64,000 nt of DNA from Plectosphaerella cucumerina (taxonomy: Eukaryota; Ascomycota; Sordariomycetes; Glomerellales; Plectosphaerellaceae): contig JAGPXD010000001.1 of assembly GCA_020746995.1 (NCBI GenBank), positions 7,440,001 to 7,504,000 of the forward strand, given 5' to 3'. The notes under the pieces were generated by a model. That model did not search any database and was not told the origin of the DNA. It worked only from the letters and a program-made list of their open reading frames with translations. The position numbers and the translations under genes are program-made. Below, one piece after another: positions 1-11,804 of this stretch (its first letter is position 1; each line of letters opens with the position of its first letter).

Positions 1-67
1 AGAATGCAACTGTTGGTCTCATGTTCTTCTTCTTCTTCTCCCTCTTCTTCTTTATTAAAACAACGCC

Positions 68-2114
68 CTACATGCCCACACCCTTGCCAATGCCCTGGAC
101 CTTGAAGCCAAGCTTCTCCAGTTCCGGGGCGCTGACAATGTTGCGGCCGTCGAGGACGAGCTTGGGCAGCTTCATCATTGCCGAGACCTCCTCCCAGTCG
201 ACGGCGTCACCCTCGTCCTCAGCGGCGACGGCGTAGTCGCAGCCCTTGCAGCCTTCGGGGCAGACCTCGGGCTTCATACGCTTGAGGGGATCGGTGACGG
301 TCTTGTTGCTGCCGCGAGTGACAAAGTTCTCGAGCTCGATGAGGTCCATCTCGGACGGGTTAGGGCCGAGGAAACCAGCGTCCGCATGGGGCAGTTGGTC
401 CTTGGCGCCATTCCACAGGCTGTCGCGGCGGGCCGATGCCTGGGCCTTGGGCGGGTAGTGGAAGTGGTACCAGGGCGTCAGGATGCAGATGGCCGAGGCG
501 CCGTCTGTGGTCTCGCGCCAGTTGTTGTACACCTTGATCTGGGCGAGCTGGCGCTCGTCCTGGATGTGCTGGCGGACCTCGAACATGATCTCCTCGGTCG
601 AGCAGCCGGGATCGAAGATGGCAATTTCGCGTGGCCGCTCATCGGCCAGCTCGCCAATGATGTGCACGGCGATGGAGTTGCGCGTGTCGTTGGTGCCCTC
701 CTTGAAGGCGAAGCCGAGAATGGCCACCTTCTTGCCGCGCAGGTTGCCGTTCAGCGCGCGGTGCACCTTTTGCGCAAAGCGCTCGCGCTGGTACTTGTTG
801 ATCTCCAGAACGCCGTACCAGTAGTCGGCGACGGTGTCGAGGTGCAGGATGCGGGCCATGTACGTCAGGTTGAGGATGTCCTTCTCGAAGCACGAGCCGC
901 CGAAGCCCACACCGGCGTGGAGGAACTTCTTGCCGAGACGCGTGTCGGCGCCGATGCCCCTGCTGATCTCCTGCACGTCGGCGCCAAGCTCCTCGCAGAG
1001 GGCCGAGATGCTGTTGATGCTCGAGATGCGCTGTGCCAGCATGGCGTTGGCCACGAGCTTGGTCAGCTCCGACGACCACGTGTTGACAGTCAGGATGTTC
1101 TTCTCAGGCACCCAGCCGGCGTAGACCTTCTTGAGAGCGTTGGCGGCGCGCAGACCGGCGGGAGTTGTACTGCTGCCGATGAGGATGCGGTCAGGGTGCA
1201 TCAGATCGCGCACGGCCGTGCCCTCGGCAAGGAACTCTGGGTTGGAGACGATTTCGAACTCGCATTCGGGACGGTACTGGGACATCTGGGAGGGAAGGGA
1301 GCGTCAGCAAATGAGCGGCGTGCGTGGAGGGCTCATTCCAAAGACTCACGATCTCGCGGATCATGCGGGCGGTGCCCGTGGGCACGGTCGACTTCTCGAC
1401 GATAATGGCGCCATCCTTGGCGTAGCGGGCGACAGTCTCGGATGCGCCCTCAACGGCAGACAGGTCAGCGGTGAAGCCGGCGCCGATACCGTAGGTCTTG
1501 GTGGGGGTGTTGACGCAGATGAGGACAACGTCGGCGGCGCCAATGCCGTTCTTGACGTCGGTGGTGAAGACCAGGTTGGGCTCGCGGGGGGCGACCTTGA
1601 CGCTCTTGCCGACGGAGGGCAAGAAGGCGGTGGTCTCGTTGGTGCCGTCGCGAGCGATTCGGACGATCTTGGGCAGACCAGCCTCGTGGATGGGCAGGTG
1701 GGGGGAGTTCCACGCGTCGACGCGCTCGGCGTTGAGGTCGACGACGGTCACTTGCAGGTGGGGGTTGTGGAAGGCGACGAGGGCGGCGGTAGGGCCACCT
1801 GGTGGAAGAAGCAAATGTCAGCCGGGGTTGTCGCGGCGGGCAGGGCAGATAAGGGCGGGCGAGAACGTACCGACAAAGCCAGCTCCGACGAAGCAGAGGT
1901 TCTTGATCTCCATGGGCTCCATGTTGTCGACTTGCTCAACAGAGGCGGCGATGCGCTTTGCTACGTTGTCTTGGGGGCTCCGGGGGCGCGAGGCGGGAGG
2001 GGTGGTATTGGGGGTTCCGCTGGCGGAGTAGGCGTTGGAAGTTGATACGGCGGTACCGACGGTCGATACTGAGTCGGCCGAGACGAGGGCTATGCGGGCA
2101 GCGGGAGCAGCCAT
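68..2114 (-). CDS. UDP-glucose 6-dehydrogenase, three exons
   Basis: Oxidises UDP-glucose to UDP-glucuronate with two NAD+, in the cytosol. Exons on the minus strand: 2114-1871, 1798-1350, 1285-68, joined across introns 1870-1799 and 1349-1286 (GT..AG, in phase), giving 636 residues. After a roughly 70-residue Ser/Thr/Ala-rich N-terminal extension comes the Rossmann signature NLCFVGAGFVGG, split by the first intron. Further on are VCVNTPTKTYG, VEKSTVPTGTA, the catalytic-Cys motif GFGGSCFEKD and GFAFKEGTNDTRNS of the C-terminal UDP-binding half. The extension makes it longer than the usual 450-600 residues; an internal start at MEPMEIKNLCF (about 1910) is possible. The C-terminal CPEGCKGCDY stretch is an unusual Cys cluster. 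Its product could feed wall or capsule polysaccharide synthesis. Confidence 0.95.
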
Positions 2115-5100
2115 CTAGATCCGGGGTGCGGACGGAGGGGGGGGAGGAGGAGGAAGAGGAGGGGAAGGAAGACAAGTGAGGAAGATGGAGATGTGGAGGC
2201 AGAGGGAAGTTGCTGCTGCCGGTCCAGTGGTTCGTTCGCGTGGTGTGCCGAGCAAGCTTGGCGCCGGGCGGTGTGTGTAGGGATCGAGCGGGCTGTCGGT
2301 CGGTGGATAGGCCGGCCGGTCGGTGAAGGAGTCGTCGGGCAAAGAATGGAATTCCAACCTGCTGAACAGCGAGGCAAAAGGTATGTTGCGAGGGTAGGAA
2401 GAAGAGGAGGATCCTGTTCTGGCTCTCTTCCAATTGGGTTTCGGGGCCCCTATGCTTCTTGTTCGTGCTCTTGCTTCCGTCGGGATGCCTAGGGGGGCGA
2501 GGCGACCTGTAGCCAAGGCGTTAGCAGTCAATCGGCGCCCGGGTTGCGTACGACGGACGGGGGGCAAGAGCCCGGCTGACGGGGGTTGGCAGGTAATCAG
2601 AGGGGTGGTAGCACGTACGTGTTGCGTTGCGTTGCTTTGCGTTGCGTTCAAGTTGCGCGTTGTGGGTTTTGCTGTAACCGGAAAGTTGAGGATGCGAGTC
2701 GCGTCAAGTGGGTGATGATGATGGTCGGCCTTGTCACCGGGGGTCTGGATGGTTTAACCAAGTATCTTCATAGGGAGGAGAGAGTTCTCGACACAAGCTT
2801 TTCGCGTCGCGGCGTGTCCCAGGGGGGCATGAGACAGAATTCCAGAAGAAACCCAATTTAATGGAGGTAAAAAGGGGGAGAGCGCAAGCCTAGAAGGACA
2901 AGATCGGGGGAAGGGGAGGGGCCTCGAAGGTTTAAGTTCCTCGCCCGATTTTCGAGGCAGGGACTTGATATATTGCCGAGCGGATGCTAAGTCTTGGCTG
3001 TGTCCAGGTTTGGGCGCATGGCCGGTCGTCCATCAACCTTCCCATCCCACCCACCCGTCCATTCATCTCGCCCATCGCCAACTCGCAGGCAAACTTCAAC
3101 GGGGTGGCTGTCTGCGTCTGACCCGGCTTGTCGCGTCCTTAGGGGGGGAGGGGGGGTGGAGGGGTCGGCTTCCAGGGATGCTTGTGGTGATTGAAGGTCA
3201 AGACAGGGAATGTGACGGCGTTGGTCGGGTCCAATTCAGGGGGGCGTGTCGCCGCGTGCTCGCGAGTTGGGAGACGGACAAGACGGGATGGATGTGTCGA
3301 GGCGCCCACCAGCGCCAGGCCACGAGGGGAAATCTGGTGGGTGGGCATGCCAGACGTGCCCTGTTCCACGTGTTCCCCGGCGTTAGTGCGTCCATCCGAG
3401 TGCGAGGCCCGCGACTGCCAATCTGCCTCCCCGAACAGCCGATGGGACCTGGCGCTAGCAGGACGTGCGGGAATGGAATCCCCAGTGGTAGTCGCGTCCC
3501 ATCGCTCCTGCCCCTCCCCTCCATTGGAAATGCGTAGCACCTCCCAAAGCCCTTCCATCCTTCCATTCCATCGACACACGCCCGTTGTCGCGGACTGATC
3601 AGATGTGCCCCCTTTTCTCCCTCGCCTCGCCTCCGCGAACCCCGCCGCATGATTGGTCTGGCCCGACGAACAATCCTGTCCGCCCTCATTTCGACCTCGA
3701 CAAGACCGTTCGAGGCTTTGATCGCCACCATCACAACCAAACAGCTTCCCATCTGTCATCTCATCCACCTGTCAACCACCAGTCACACTCCCGGGTTCCT
3801 TGCCCGAGCAGTGGTGGCACCCCTTTCGCTAATCCGGGGCCTCATCTCTTCAGCAGACGTCAACGTACCAATCCCAGCCCGTCTAATGCTCGTTCAGTCA
3901 CCTCTGGTGGAGGCTGTATAATTATTACCTTGAGGCTCCTCGGAGAGTCGGAGGTGCCAAAGCAGCCCCAGCCCATTCTGCTTCGTATCCTTCGGCTTCC
4001 AGCCCTGGCTGTTCAACTTCAGCCTGTAAGCAAGCAGAGACGGAACATCGGACGCAGTCTTGCCTTGTCTTCTTGCCTCCCCGAAAATAGCAACTATTCC
4101 AGGAATCAGGGCAGCAGTCTAAAGGCGCAGAGGCACGCGCTCCCCCTTTTACACGCGGCCCCGCCGATGCCTTATCGACTTTCCCACGCAATGGGGCCAC
4201 CACCGAAGATCACATTCTTCAAATCGCCCCCCCTCCGACTCTCCCACAGGGCAGCCCGCACCTCAATCTGCAGAGCACGGACGGGTACAGGTACCCATGG
4301 GGCCGTCAATCGTTCTCGTCGGCCAGCATCCCTGCGCTTGCCGTTGCGGCGACTTTCAGTTTCCACTTCTAGGATATTGCGTCCAGTCCAGGGCCGCAAG
4401 GCCGCTCGTGCGACACTCTGTCACCCGCGGCGATGCGTTGCGCTACCCTCGATACCCGTCTAGGCCGCCGCCGGGGGGGCCCGTCATTGTCGCCTGGAGT
4501 CCAGATGTTATGCGCAGGGGCCAGCATGCACATGTTGGTAGATGTCATGGCTGCTGCAGGAGAGGACCACATTTCAAAATCAGAACGCCCGCACTGGCCT
4601 GTCTTGTCCTGCCTGGTACTTGGCTTGCTTGGTATAAGTATGTAATGAACAAGATCTCCGATCGCCGGCTCAACTTCCATAACAGGGTTCTCTGTACACA
4701 TAGCGGCGTGATCTGGACCATTTCCGTTTGTCAAGCGTGACTGACGATGGCCTCCATCCCCAGGCGCGGGGCGCCCCGTCTCCTTTCGGCGGACGTACGG
4801 TTGAGGAGTACCGGAGAGAAGCCCGTTCCTGCACCTGTGACATCATCGGCCATTGGCAGAGAGACAGGGCTCGGGCGCGATAAAGTGTGGTGTGTGCCAG
4901 CCTGAGTGAGCAAGGTGAGGCCACCTCGTGTCGGACCCAGCCAAGGGCCGGCGGAGTGCCGGCCGGTCCCGTATCGAGCTGCATCGACTAGGTACAAATA
5001 CTGAGAACGGCGACGACGCAAGGCGGCGAGGCTCAGGTTTGCACCCCTGAGTGCCGTTCTGCACGGATCACTGGATCACGACATGCCGACCGACACACTA

Positions 5101-6690
5101 CGAGCACGGCACCTACTCGTACAGCTGGTCTCGTGGGTGATACGACATCAAGTCCTAGGCAGCGAGCGGCCTTCCATCTGGCGGATCGTTTCGCCCCTTC
5201 GTGTCGTCCACGAGGTTCTGACAGAAATAGTCAACAAGACGAGTCGCCAGGCTCGGGGCTCAACTGGGGGCTGGGACCACACAGAACAGCACGTAGAGGC
5301 AAAATCCAACTGCAGCTCGCAGCGGCTTTGCGCAGACATGGACACTGGATCATCGCTATCAGCAGCAGTGCCACCACATCCCGCACATGCGAACCGGGGA
5401 AACTTTTTCGTGCAACCTCGTAGCACGACATCCTTCTATCGGACCCTTCGTGCATGCAGGACGGACCGCCGACAACGACGCTAGAACCCGCGACCGTTGC
5501 GACAGCTTTGGCACCTGGGAGGGCGCGAGCGCTGCTTTGGGCTCGGGCGCGGCCGGCCTGAATGGTGGTTGTACCTTCAAGTTGTAAGTACTTCGTACCG
5601 CTCTCGCCAAGAAACAGGAAACGGCAGGACCTCCGCCAAGTGCTGATGCGCCGGGCCTGGGAAATTGGCTGAAATGGCACCTCCCATAGTCCCCATCCGA
5701 CCCGCGTCTGGGCATCAACCAAGCCTTGGCTGCCAAACCTCTTTCTTTCTGCTCCAGTGCTCCTGGAAGATGACCGGAGTCTCGAACTTGTGCTGTCTGC
5801 CTCTTTCGACCTTTTTGGAGGATTCCAAGCCGATGAACGAGGTGGACATGGACGTCATCAAGCCCGCAACATGCCTAGAGCTTCTGCGTTGAGGGGTTAG
5901 GACCGATGCCACCTCGTCTCGGCAGGCGTCGTTGCGCCGTTCGTGCGACAAGTCCAGCCGCTGCCGTTCGACGCCAGTCGACCCTCAGGTCCAGACAACA
6001 ATTGCTGCGCCGTGGATGCTGCGCATCCATAACTTGACGATCAGCGCTTGGCTGGCCTGGGCAATGAAGCAGAGCAAGGCCGGCCGGACAATGGTTGATG
6101 TTTCCCGTTCGTCTCCGACATCCTATGCGAGTTGAATGTCGCTGTTCTTTCCGTATGAGGACGGATGCGTAATTGAAGCGATATCTTGCATCGCGCAGAG
6201 TCCAAATTTGGGAGGAATTCAGGGGTGTCATTGATTGCGCGACGCCCAAAAATGCAGCATTTGAGGGCGACCGGGCGGAAGTCTCGCCGGCGGGAGACGT
6301 AACCGCCGGCCTGGCTCAGGTGCTTACTGGCTGTTCTGGGCGAGTCACCCCCACCCGACAGCTTGCAGTGAGCTCAGCTGCTTCCCGCGTCGAGTGAACC
6401 CTGCCTGCACATCTCATGTTCCGCCGCCCTCGTCAACCCCATTCGTATTCACCTCTCTGTCATGACCCTGGGGATTCCTTCTTTTGCATTTCCCTCCCGC
6501 CAAACCATTGTCCGCTCGCCAGCCCGGACGTTCGCTCGCTACACTAACAGGTCGCCGCATCGCGCAGCGTTTGGCCTCACGATCTCGGCTCCGACTCATC
6601 GCCGCCTCCTTGCCCGCGCTTCGGTGCACTTCTCAACCCGACTTCTAGCACAAACGCTCTCGCATTACCACCCACCACACAACCACCACG
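2115..6690. other. Long divergent intergenic region with no supported gene
   Basis: About 4.6 kb between two divergent genes. It is GC-rich, with CT-rich and G-rich tracts. Open frames of 100-290 codons occur on both strands (for example 3139-3768 minus and 3585-4463 plus), but they overlap each other, lack recognisable motifs and look like chance frames in high-GC DNA. The part next to 2115 is probably the leader and promoter of the UDP-glucose dehydrogenase gene; the part next to 6690 that of the glucanase gene. A non-coding transcript cannot be excluded. Confidence 0.5.
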
Positions 6691-7804
6691 ATGAAGAATC
6701 TTCTGCTTGTCGGCAGCAGCCTCGCGCTATTTATGGGCGTCGCCGTCGCCCAGGAATACGATCAAGAAGTCTGCGACGAGGAGAGATTTGGCGAGTACAG
6801 CGACCCGCGTGTTTGTGAGTCGCCCTCCCTCCCTATGCCGCACAAATCAGCGACTTGACGCCCGCGCCCTAGACTTCCCCAACGCCTGGAACGACAAGAA
6901 GGACTCCAACGGCTTCATCTGTATGAAGGTCGACAACAGCACGCCCGCCTTCGATGTGACGTGGAACTGGGGCACCGACATCAACGACGTCCACTCGTTT
7001 CCCTATGTGCGCCTCAATGACAAGGACCTGCCCACCCGCCTTAGCACTCTGCGCGAGATTCGCCTCAAGGTCGACTGGACCATGACCGCTGGCAACCCCA
7101 GCAGCCCGCCGCGCAACTTCACCCAGGCTGCCTGGGCCGAGAACAAGGTCGGCCTGGCCCGCGAGGCCGTTCGCGCCAACGCCGCCTGGGACTTCTTCCT
7201 TGACGGAAACAAGACCAACACGTACAACCCCGTCGAGGCGACAATCGAGGTCATGGTCTGGCTTGGCCGCGTCGGCAACCCCTACTGGCTGGGCCGTGCC
7301 GATGACAAGAAGATCTCCGAAATCACCCTCGGAGAGCACGGCTTGTACGTCCCCGCGACCCCGATGCTCCTCTCTGCACGAACCTGATGCTGACCGTTCC
7401 GCAGTGACCTCTACCATGATCTCAACTTCCGCAATCACTCTGTCTTCTCCGCCATCCCACAGGGCGACGAGGACATCCTCACTTTTGACGAAGACCTGGC
7501 GCCTCTGTTCAAGTACATCCTCGACAACCCCACCAACATTGAAGACTTCCCCGAGGACCCGTGGCTGGGCATCGTCGAATTTGGCTCCGAGACCTGGCAG
7601 TCCGATGGCAACGTGACCTTTTCCGCTGCCAACTTCGCCATGGAGCTGGATGCTGACGGCCCTTCCAACGACGCTGGCTCCGGCTCCGGTAACGGCAACG
7701 GCGGCACTGGCAACGACGACGGCAACGCGGCCGCCATTACCACAATGTCCGCTCTAGGCGTTGTTTTGCCCGCCATGGCCATCATGGGTGCCGTCTGGGC
7801 ATAA
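6691..7804 (+). CDS. Secreted, probably GPI-anchored GH12-like endoglucanase
   Basis: Exons 6691-6814, 6873-7344, 7405-7804 (introns GT..AG), 331 residues. A signal peptide (MKNLLLVGSSLALFMGVAVA) is followed by a clan GH-C jelly-roll domain. The GH12 nucleophile position is seen in ATIEVMVWLGRVG (Glu before VMVW, compare YELMIWLG in Trichoderma enzymes) and the acid/base position in EFGSETWQSDG; FDLYHDLNFRNH matches the strand between them. The C-terminus has a Gly/Ser/Asn-rich linker and a hydrophobic tail ending in VWA, as expected for GPI attachment. GH12 enzymes cleave beta-1,4 or mixed beta-1,3/1,4 glucans or xyloglucan; which one cannot be told here. It sits 4 kb upstream of, and parallel to, a cellulose-synthase-like gene, suggesting a role on the fungus's own wall glucan rather than plant digestion. 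Overall similarity to secreted plant-wall GH12s is low. Confidence 0.8.
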
Positions 7805-10800
7805 ACGGAAGATTGCGCGTATAGAAGGGGTTGTTTCTGGCTGATGTTTTCTGCGAAAACTTATACACTGCGTCGCATCTTGCTTTCCTCGTTGGCTGCG
7901 GTCGGCATTTGGCTCTCCACGAGACGAGGGGCGTTGGCGAGGTCTAATACCATCGATATCCATACCGTGACCGACTTGCCACATCAACGGGAGAAACGTC
8001 ACAGTGGATAAGCAGCCGCGCGATCGCGTGGCACGCCCGGAATCTTTGGACTGGGGGCTCAACTCATCGCAGAACCTCCCTCCTCGCCCACAAAGGCAAC
8101 TTCCTCGACGGCCCTTGTGTAAAACCTGTCTCTCGTACACTTCGTATTCCTCGACAGCGCGAGTCGGTCGATCGCCGGGCTAAGGGTTTAAAGCTCCGAC
8201 CAGAACCCCGGATCGTCGATAGCTGTCAAATCACGATAGGGCTGGAGGCGAACCTCGTCCGTCTCGCTGACCGCATCGCGCCCTCGCCACGCCAACGTCT
8301 GACAGGTGGCGCCCGACTCGCTGGCAGAAGCGAAGCCATATCGGCTGGCTCTTTACGATACGCCACGCCGCCGAATTGCACTGACATACGAGTAGGTTGG
8401 GAGAGAGCACAGCGGTGGGTGGTGCGGCCAGTCAGCGTTGCAGCGGCACAGGGGTTGCAGATTACCTAGCGTATGCCGGGAAAACCCCTGCGAGCCCGGA
8501 GTGCACCCCCTGTTCCGCACGGAGGGGGCAAACGGGATTGTGAAAGGGGCGGAGGTGGGGGCGGACCACATCAAAGTACCACGCAAGCCGCGGGCCTCCA
8601 AGACCTGCCTTGGCCCTCTATCTCTGCGACGACAAGACAGGGCTATTGGCCGTCGCTTCATCCGTTGAATCTCGTTAAAAACTTGGCGATGGGAGGTGAA
8701 GCATTGTCCGAAGACAGCTCGCCATCAGTTGGAGCCCTCCCGCTGGCAGCCACTGTTCCCCTTTTTTTCTGTGGCACCGACCGACCTTTGGCCCGAGTTT
8801 GCTAGAGCGCTCGCGCCGGTGACATGGCCTGTGTCGCTGATTGAGAACCGTGCAGCAGGGTGGGCTGCGTTCCAGAGATTCGAGCTTACAGGCCGATATC
8901 TCGGATACCTCGTTCTTTCGCCGCAAATCCGGGCCACTCCCGGCCGCGCTAGCCATCAAGCTTGCGAACAAGCATGATACTGGTGCTCGAACCCGACCTT
9001 AAAAGTGATGGCCAGCGAGCTTTGAGGGTCTCACAACCCAGAGCAGGCAAGCATCTTGCCTCTCAATCACACGTGGGATGGACAACGATTGATGCCAAGT
9101 GACCAGTGGCTTCTCTTGCTTGCTGCGACCCTGCGAGCAAACAAGCTGGAACCCGTCTCTCGGGCGCTGCCCGCCAAGGCCCCAGTGAAAGTTGCAAATT
9201 GCATCGGAATCCTAGGTCAACAACCGTGCCTTAGATTAGTACCCGGACCCGTGCCGAGAGCCGCGAGCGTTTCTTCTGACTTGAGACAACGCGTGGCCCA
9301 AGACAAAGAGGATGCGATCGCGGAGCTAAGTGCCATCCTGGCCTGGCTGAAGTGCGGCTCGGCGTCGGGGCAGGCAAAACGGCGATTCGACCTCTCTCCG
9401 CCGAAGGGTGGTCAGGTGAGCGGTGATACGAGATCGCGCAGCCCATCCTGCATCATGTCAGTTTGCACACGCAGAGGTTGTTCGTATCATGTATGAGGCC
9501 CTACCAACTCCCCTCACCCACTGGGCCACGGTGATGGGAGCAGAGGCTGGTCAGAAGGCTCAGGCAGCACTGGGCTCGGTCGGGACCAGCTCCGCATTCC
9601 AGTCAACAGCAAAGATGGTGCCGTCACTCATTCACTCATTCCACCGCTGCTGAGGCCAAGAGCTCCCGACGGCGCCCAGCTTGCCCAGCACGACGGACCC
9701 GGCCGCTAGCCAGGGGCGGGCCACCACCGCACGGCGCATGCTCCCCCGCTCGGCCCCAGTGTGGTGACTGATACCAGGGGAATGGCCAATGGACGAGGTT
9801 CAAGCCGCAGGCACAGAAGATTTGTGCCGGCGCCAAGGCGCATGCTCGGCTTCAGCGAGACGCTGATAAACAACATAATACTGGCATGCACCCCCAGGCA
9901 GACCCCCCTGCTCGCTTTCCGGACTCCGTTTCTGATGGCTTCTGGGTCCGGCTTGGTGTCATCGTTCTCATCGGCCGTGGGAAATGTCTCCTGGGACCGG
10001 TGACGACGACTGCTAAGACCGGTGATGCACCTGCAGATGGTCCATCTGGGGGTCTTGGACTAGATTGCTGTTGATGGGGAGTGGCCGAGGAGGCAGAGGC
10101 ATCCGTCAAAGATGAATGCTTCGGCTCCGCTGTCGCCGCAAATGCGAATTTTGAGATGTCGTGGTTGGCTACGTACTGAGGGCGGATTTCCACGGAGCCA
10201 AAAGGTGCAACCTGATGCCACGCAGCCGTCCATTCTTTCGGCCGAACAAGGCCCGTTGATGGTGTTGCAGGTCGAAGCCAGTATCTACCCGCTGGCTTCG
10301 CACTTGACCGCCTGCTTGTCCAGTTCCCTGCCAGGAACTGTGCCATCCAGGGCACGAGGAGATTATTTGAGAGGGGGCGGCCCCTGTATGACTATCTCGC
10401 AGCGGGCGGGCTCGGTGGCATGGCAGATCGGTCGATTGCCTCGAGAGGTCGCATTTCAAGTTGTACCCGTACCGCCTTGTCAATAAAGCGCTGCGGGCTT
10501 GGTCAGGTTCTTTGGCACGCAAAACCTGGCAACAGCCAAGCAAAGACGTATCTCGGCAGCCTCGGGAGGGGGCACGCAACGGGCGGCCAAGGCAGGGTTG
10601 CCATGACTGCAACAAGCGAGAATGCGAAGTCAGTGAAGGCGACATGGGCATGTTGATGGTGATCGACGGGAGAGATGAGAGGACTCGACAAGGCAAACAG
10701 ACGCCGGAAGTCCGCTGCAGAGTCTATTCTTGTCGGCCATGGTGATTGATGGGTGGTACTTTGCTTTGCCATACCCGATGTTTACGGTTGCGTACTCGAT

Positions 10801-11804
10801 CGCAGGCAACGGTCAGCCGGCCACTTGTCACTGTCCCACTGCTTCTTGACTGCTTGCTTGCTCGCTTCTTCGAATTCCTTCCCTCCTGCCTTCCGCCTGC
10901 AGTGCGCCGCCGGGGGTTCATAGCGGAGATGGATCCCACCTTCCCTCCATTCCCTCCGCTGCCTTGGTTTCAGCAGCTTGGCGGGCTGCTAGCGCTCCTG
11001 GGCCTCGTGTCAGTGAACGGCTGCCCCTTCCGGGTCCAATACACCCCCTTGCTCCTGACTTGCTCCTGCCTGCCTGCGTCTGCCCCCATGCCGCCGTTGC
11101 ACCATGTTGTCGAGACGTCCTTTCCGTTTTCCCTGGCCATTGAACCCGGCCGACCATCCGATGGCTGGCCGCCTTCCTGCAGCTTCACTCATCTTGATCC
11201 TGCTTTCGATCTCGCTCCTCACATCACCCCCTTCCATCTCACCTTAGTCCTTCGCTTTCCTTGCCCTGCAGCTTTCCAGCCGTCTCTCGGGTGGCTTGTT
11301 GACCTGTCATCCCGGGCACTTACACCTTTCCACCCCCGTGTGTTTTCTGACCGCTCGACGAGCATTCCCAGCCGCCTGAAGACGCCGACCCTGGCCAGCT
11401 TTCTGCGGTTTCCACGCTCGCTTCTGCTCTCTTGAGTTGCACCGTCACGTCCGGTTCCCAACCACACGCTCGCTCAAGGGTTCTGCCTCGCTGAACTGAA
11501 CCACCCTCTCACATGCATCATCAGCTGCTGTGATCGTTGAAACCGCCTTGAGCATCACCACACTCGCTTTTTGAACACACTCGCTCGCCGTTGGACCAGG
11601 GACACCGTTTGGACACCGCCGCCGTTATTTTGGAGGCGTAACAGGGCCCGACTTGGACATACAGAGCACCCAAACCTTCACCAAAGAGATACATCCCTCG
11701 ACACATCCTGGGCTGTTCACTTGTGTTTCCGACCACGAAGCAGCGGATCACTCTCGCCACTACAGAACATCTTCGAGTCTCCCGCCATCCACCCAAGCAC
11801 CACC
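7805..11804. other. Intergenic region, no supported gene
   Basis: Four kilobases between the glucanase and the GT2 gene. The longest open frame (10746-11435, plus) starts close to the next gene but has no motif, shows Pro/Leu/Ser-rich low-complexity translation and overlaps frames on the other strand. The last 400 bases are CT-rich, as in promoters and 5' leaders of fungal genes. Nothing else was identified. Confidence 0.5.

Noticed and set aside
386..1405. 339-codon plus-strand open frame
   Set aside because: It lies opposite the conserved UDP-glucose dehydrogenase exons; a shadow frame caused by GC-rich codon bias.
3139..4463. Overlapping open frames of 190-290 codons on both strands
   Set aside because: No motifs, no signal peptide, low-complexity translation and equal length on both strands, as expected by chance in high-GC DNA.
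10746..11435. 229-codon frame upstream of the GT2 gene
   Set aside because: Pro/Ser/Leu-rich, no domain, located where a promoter and leader are expected.
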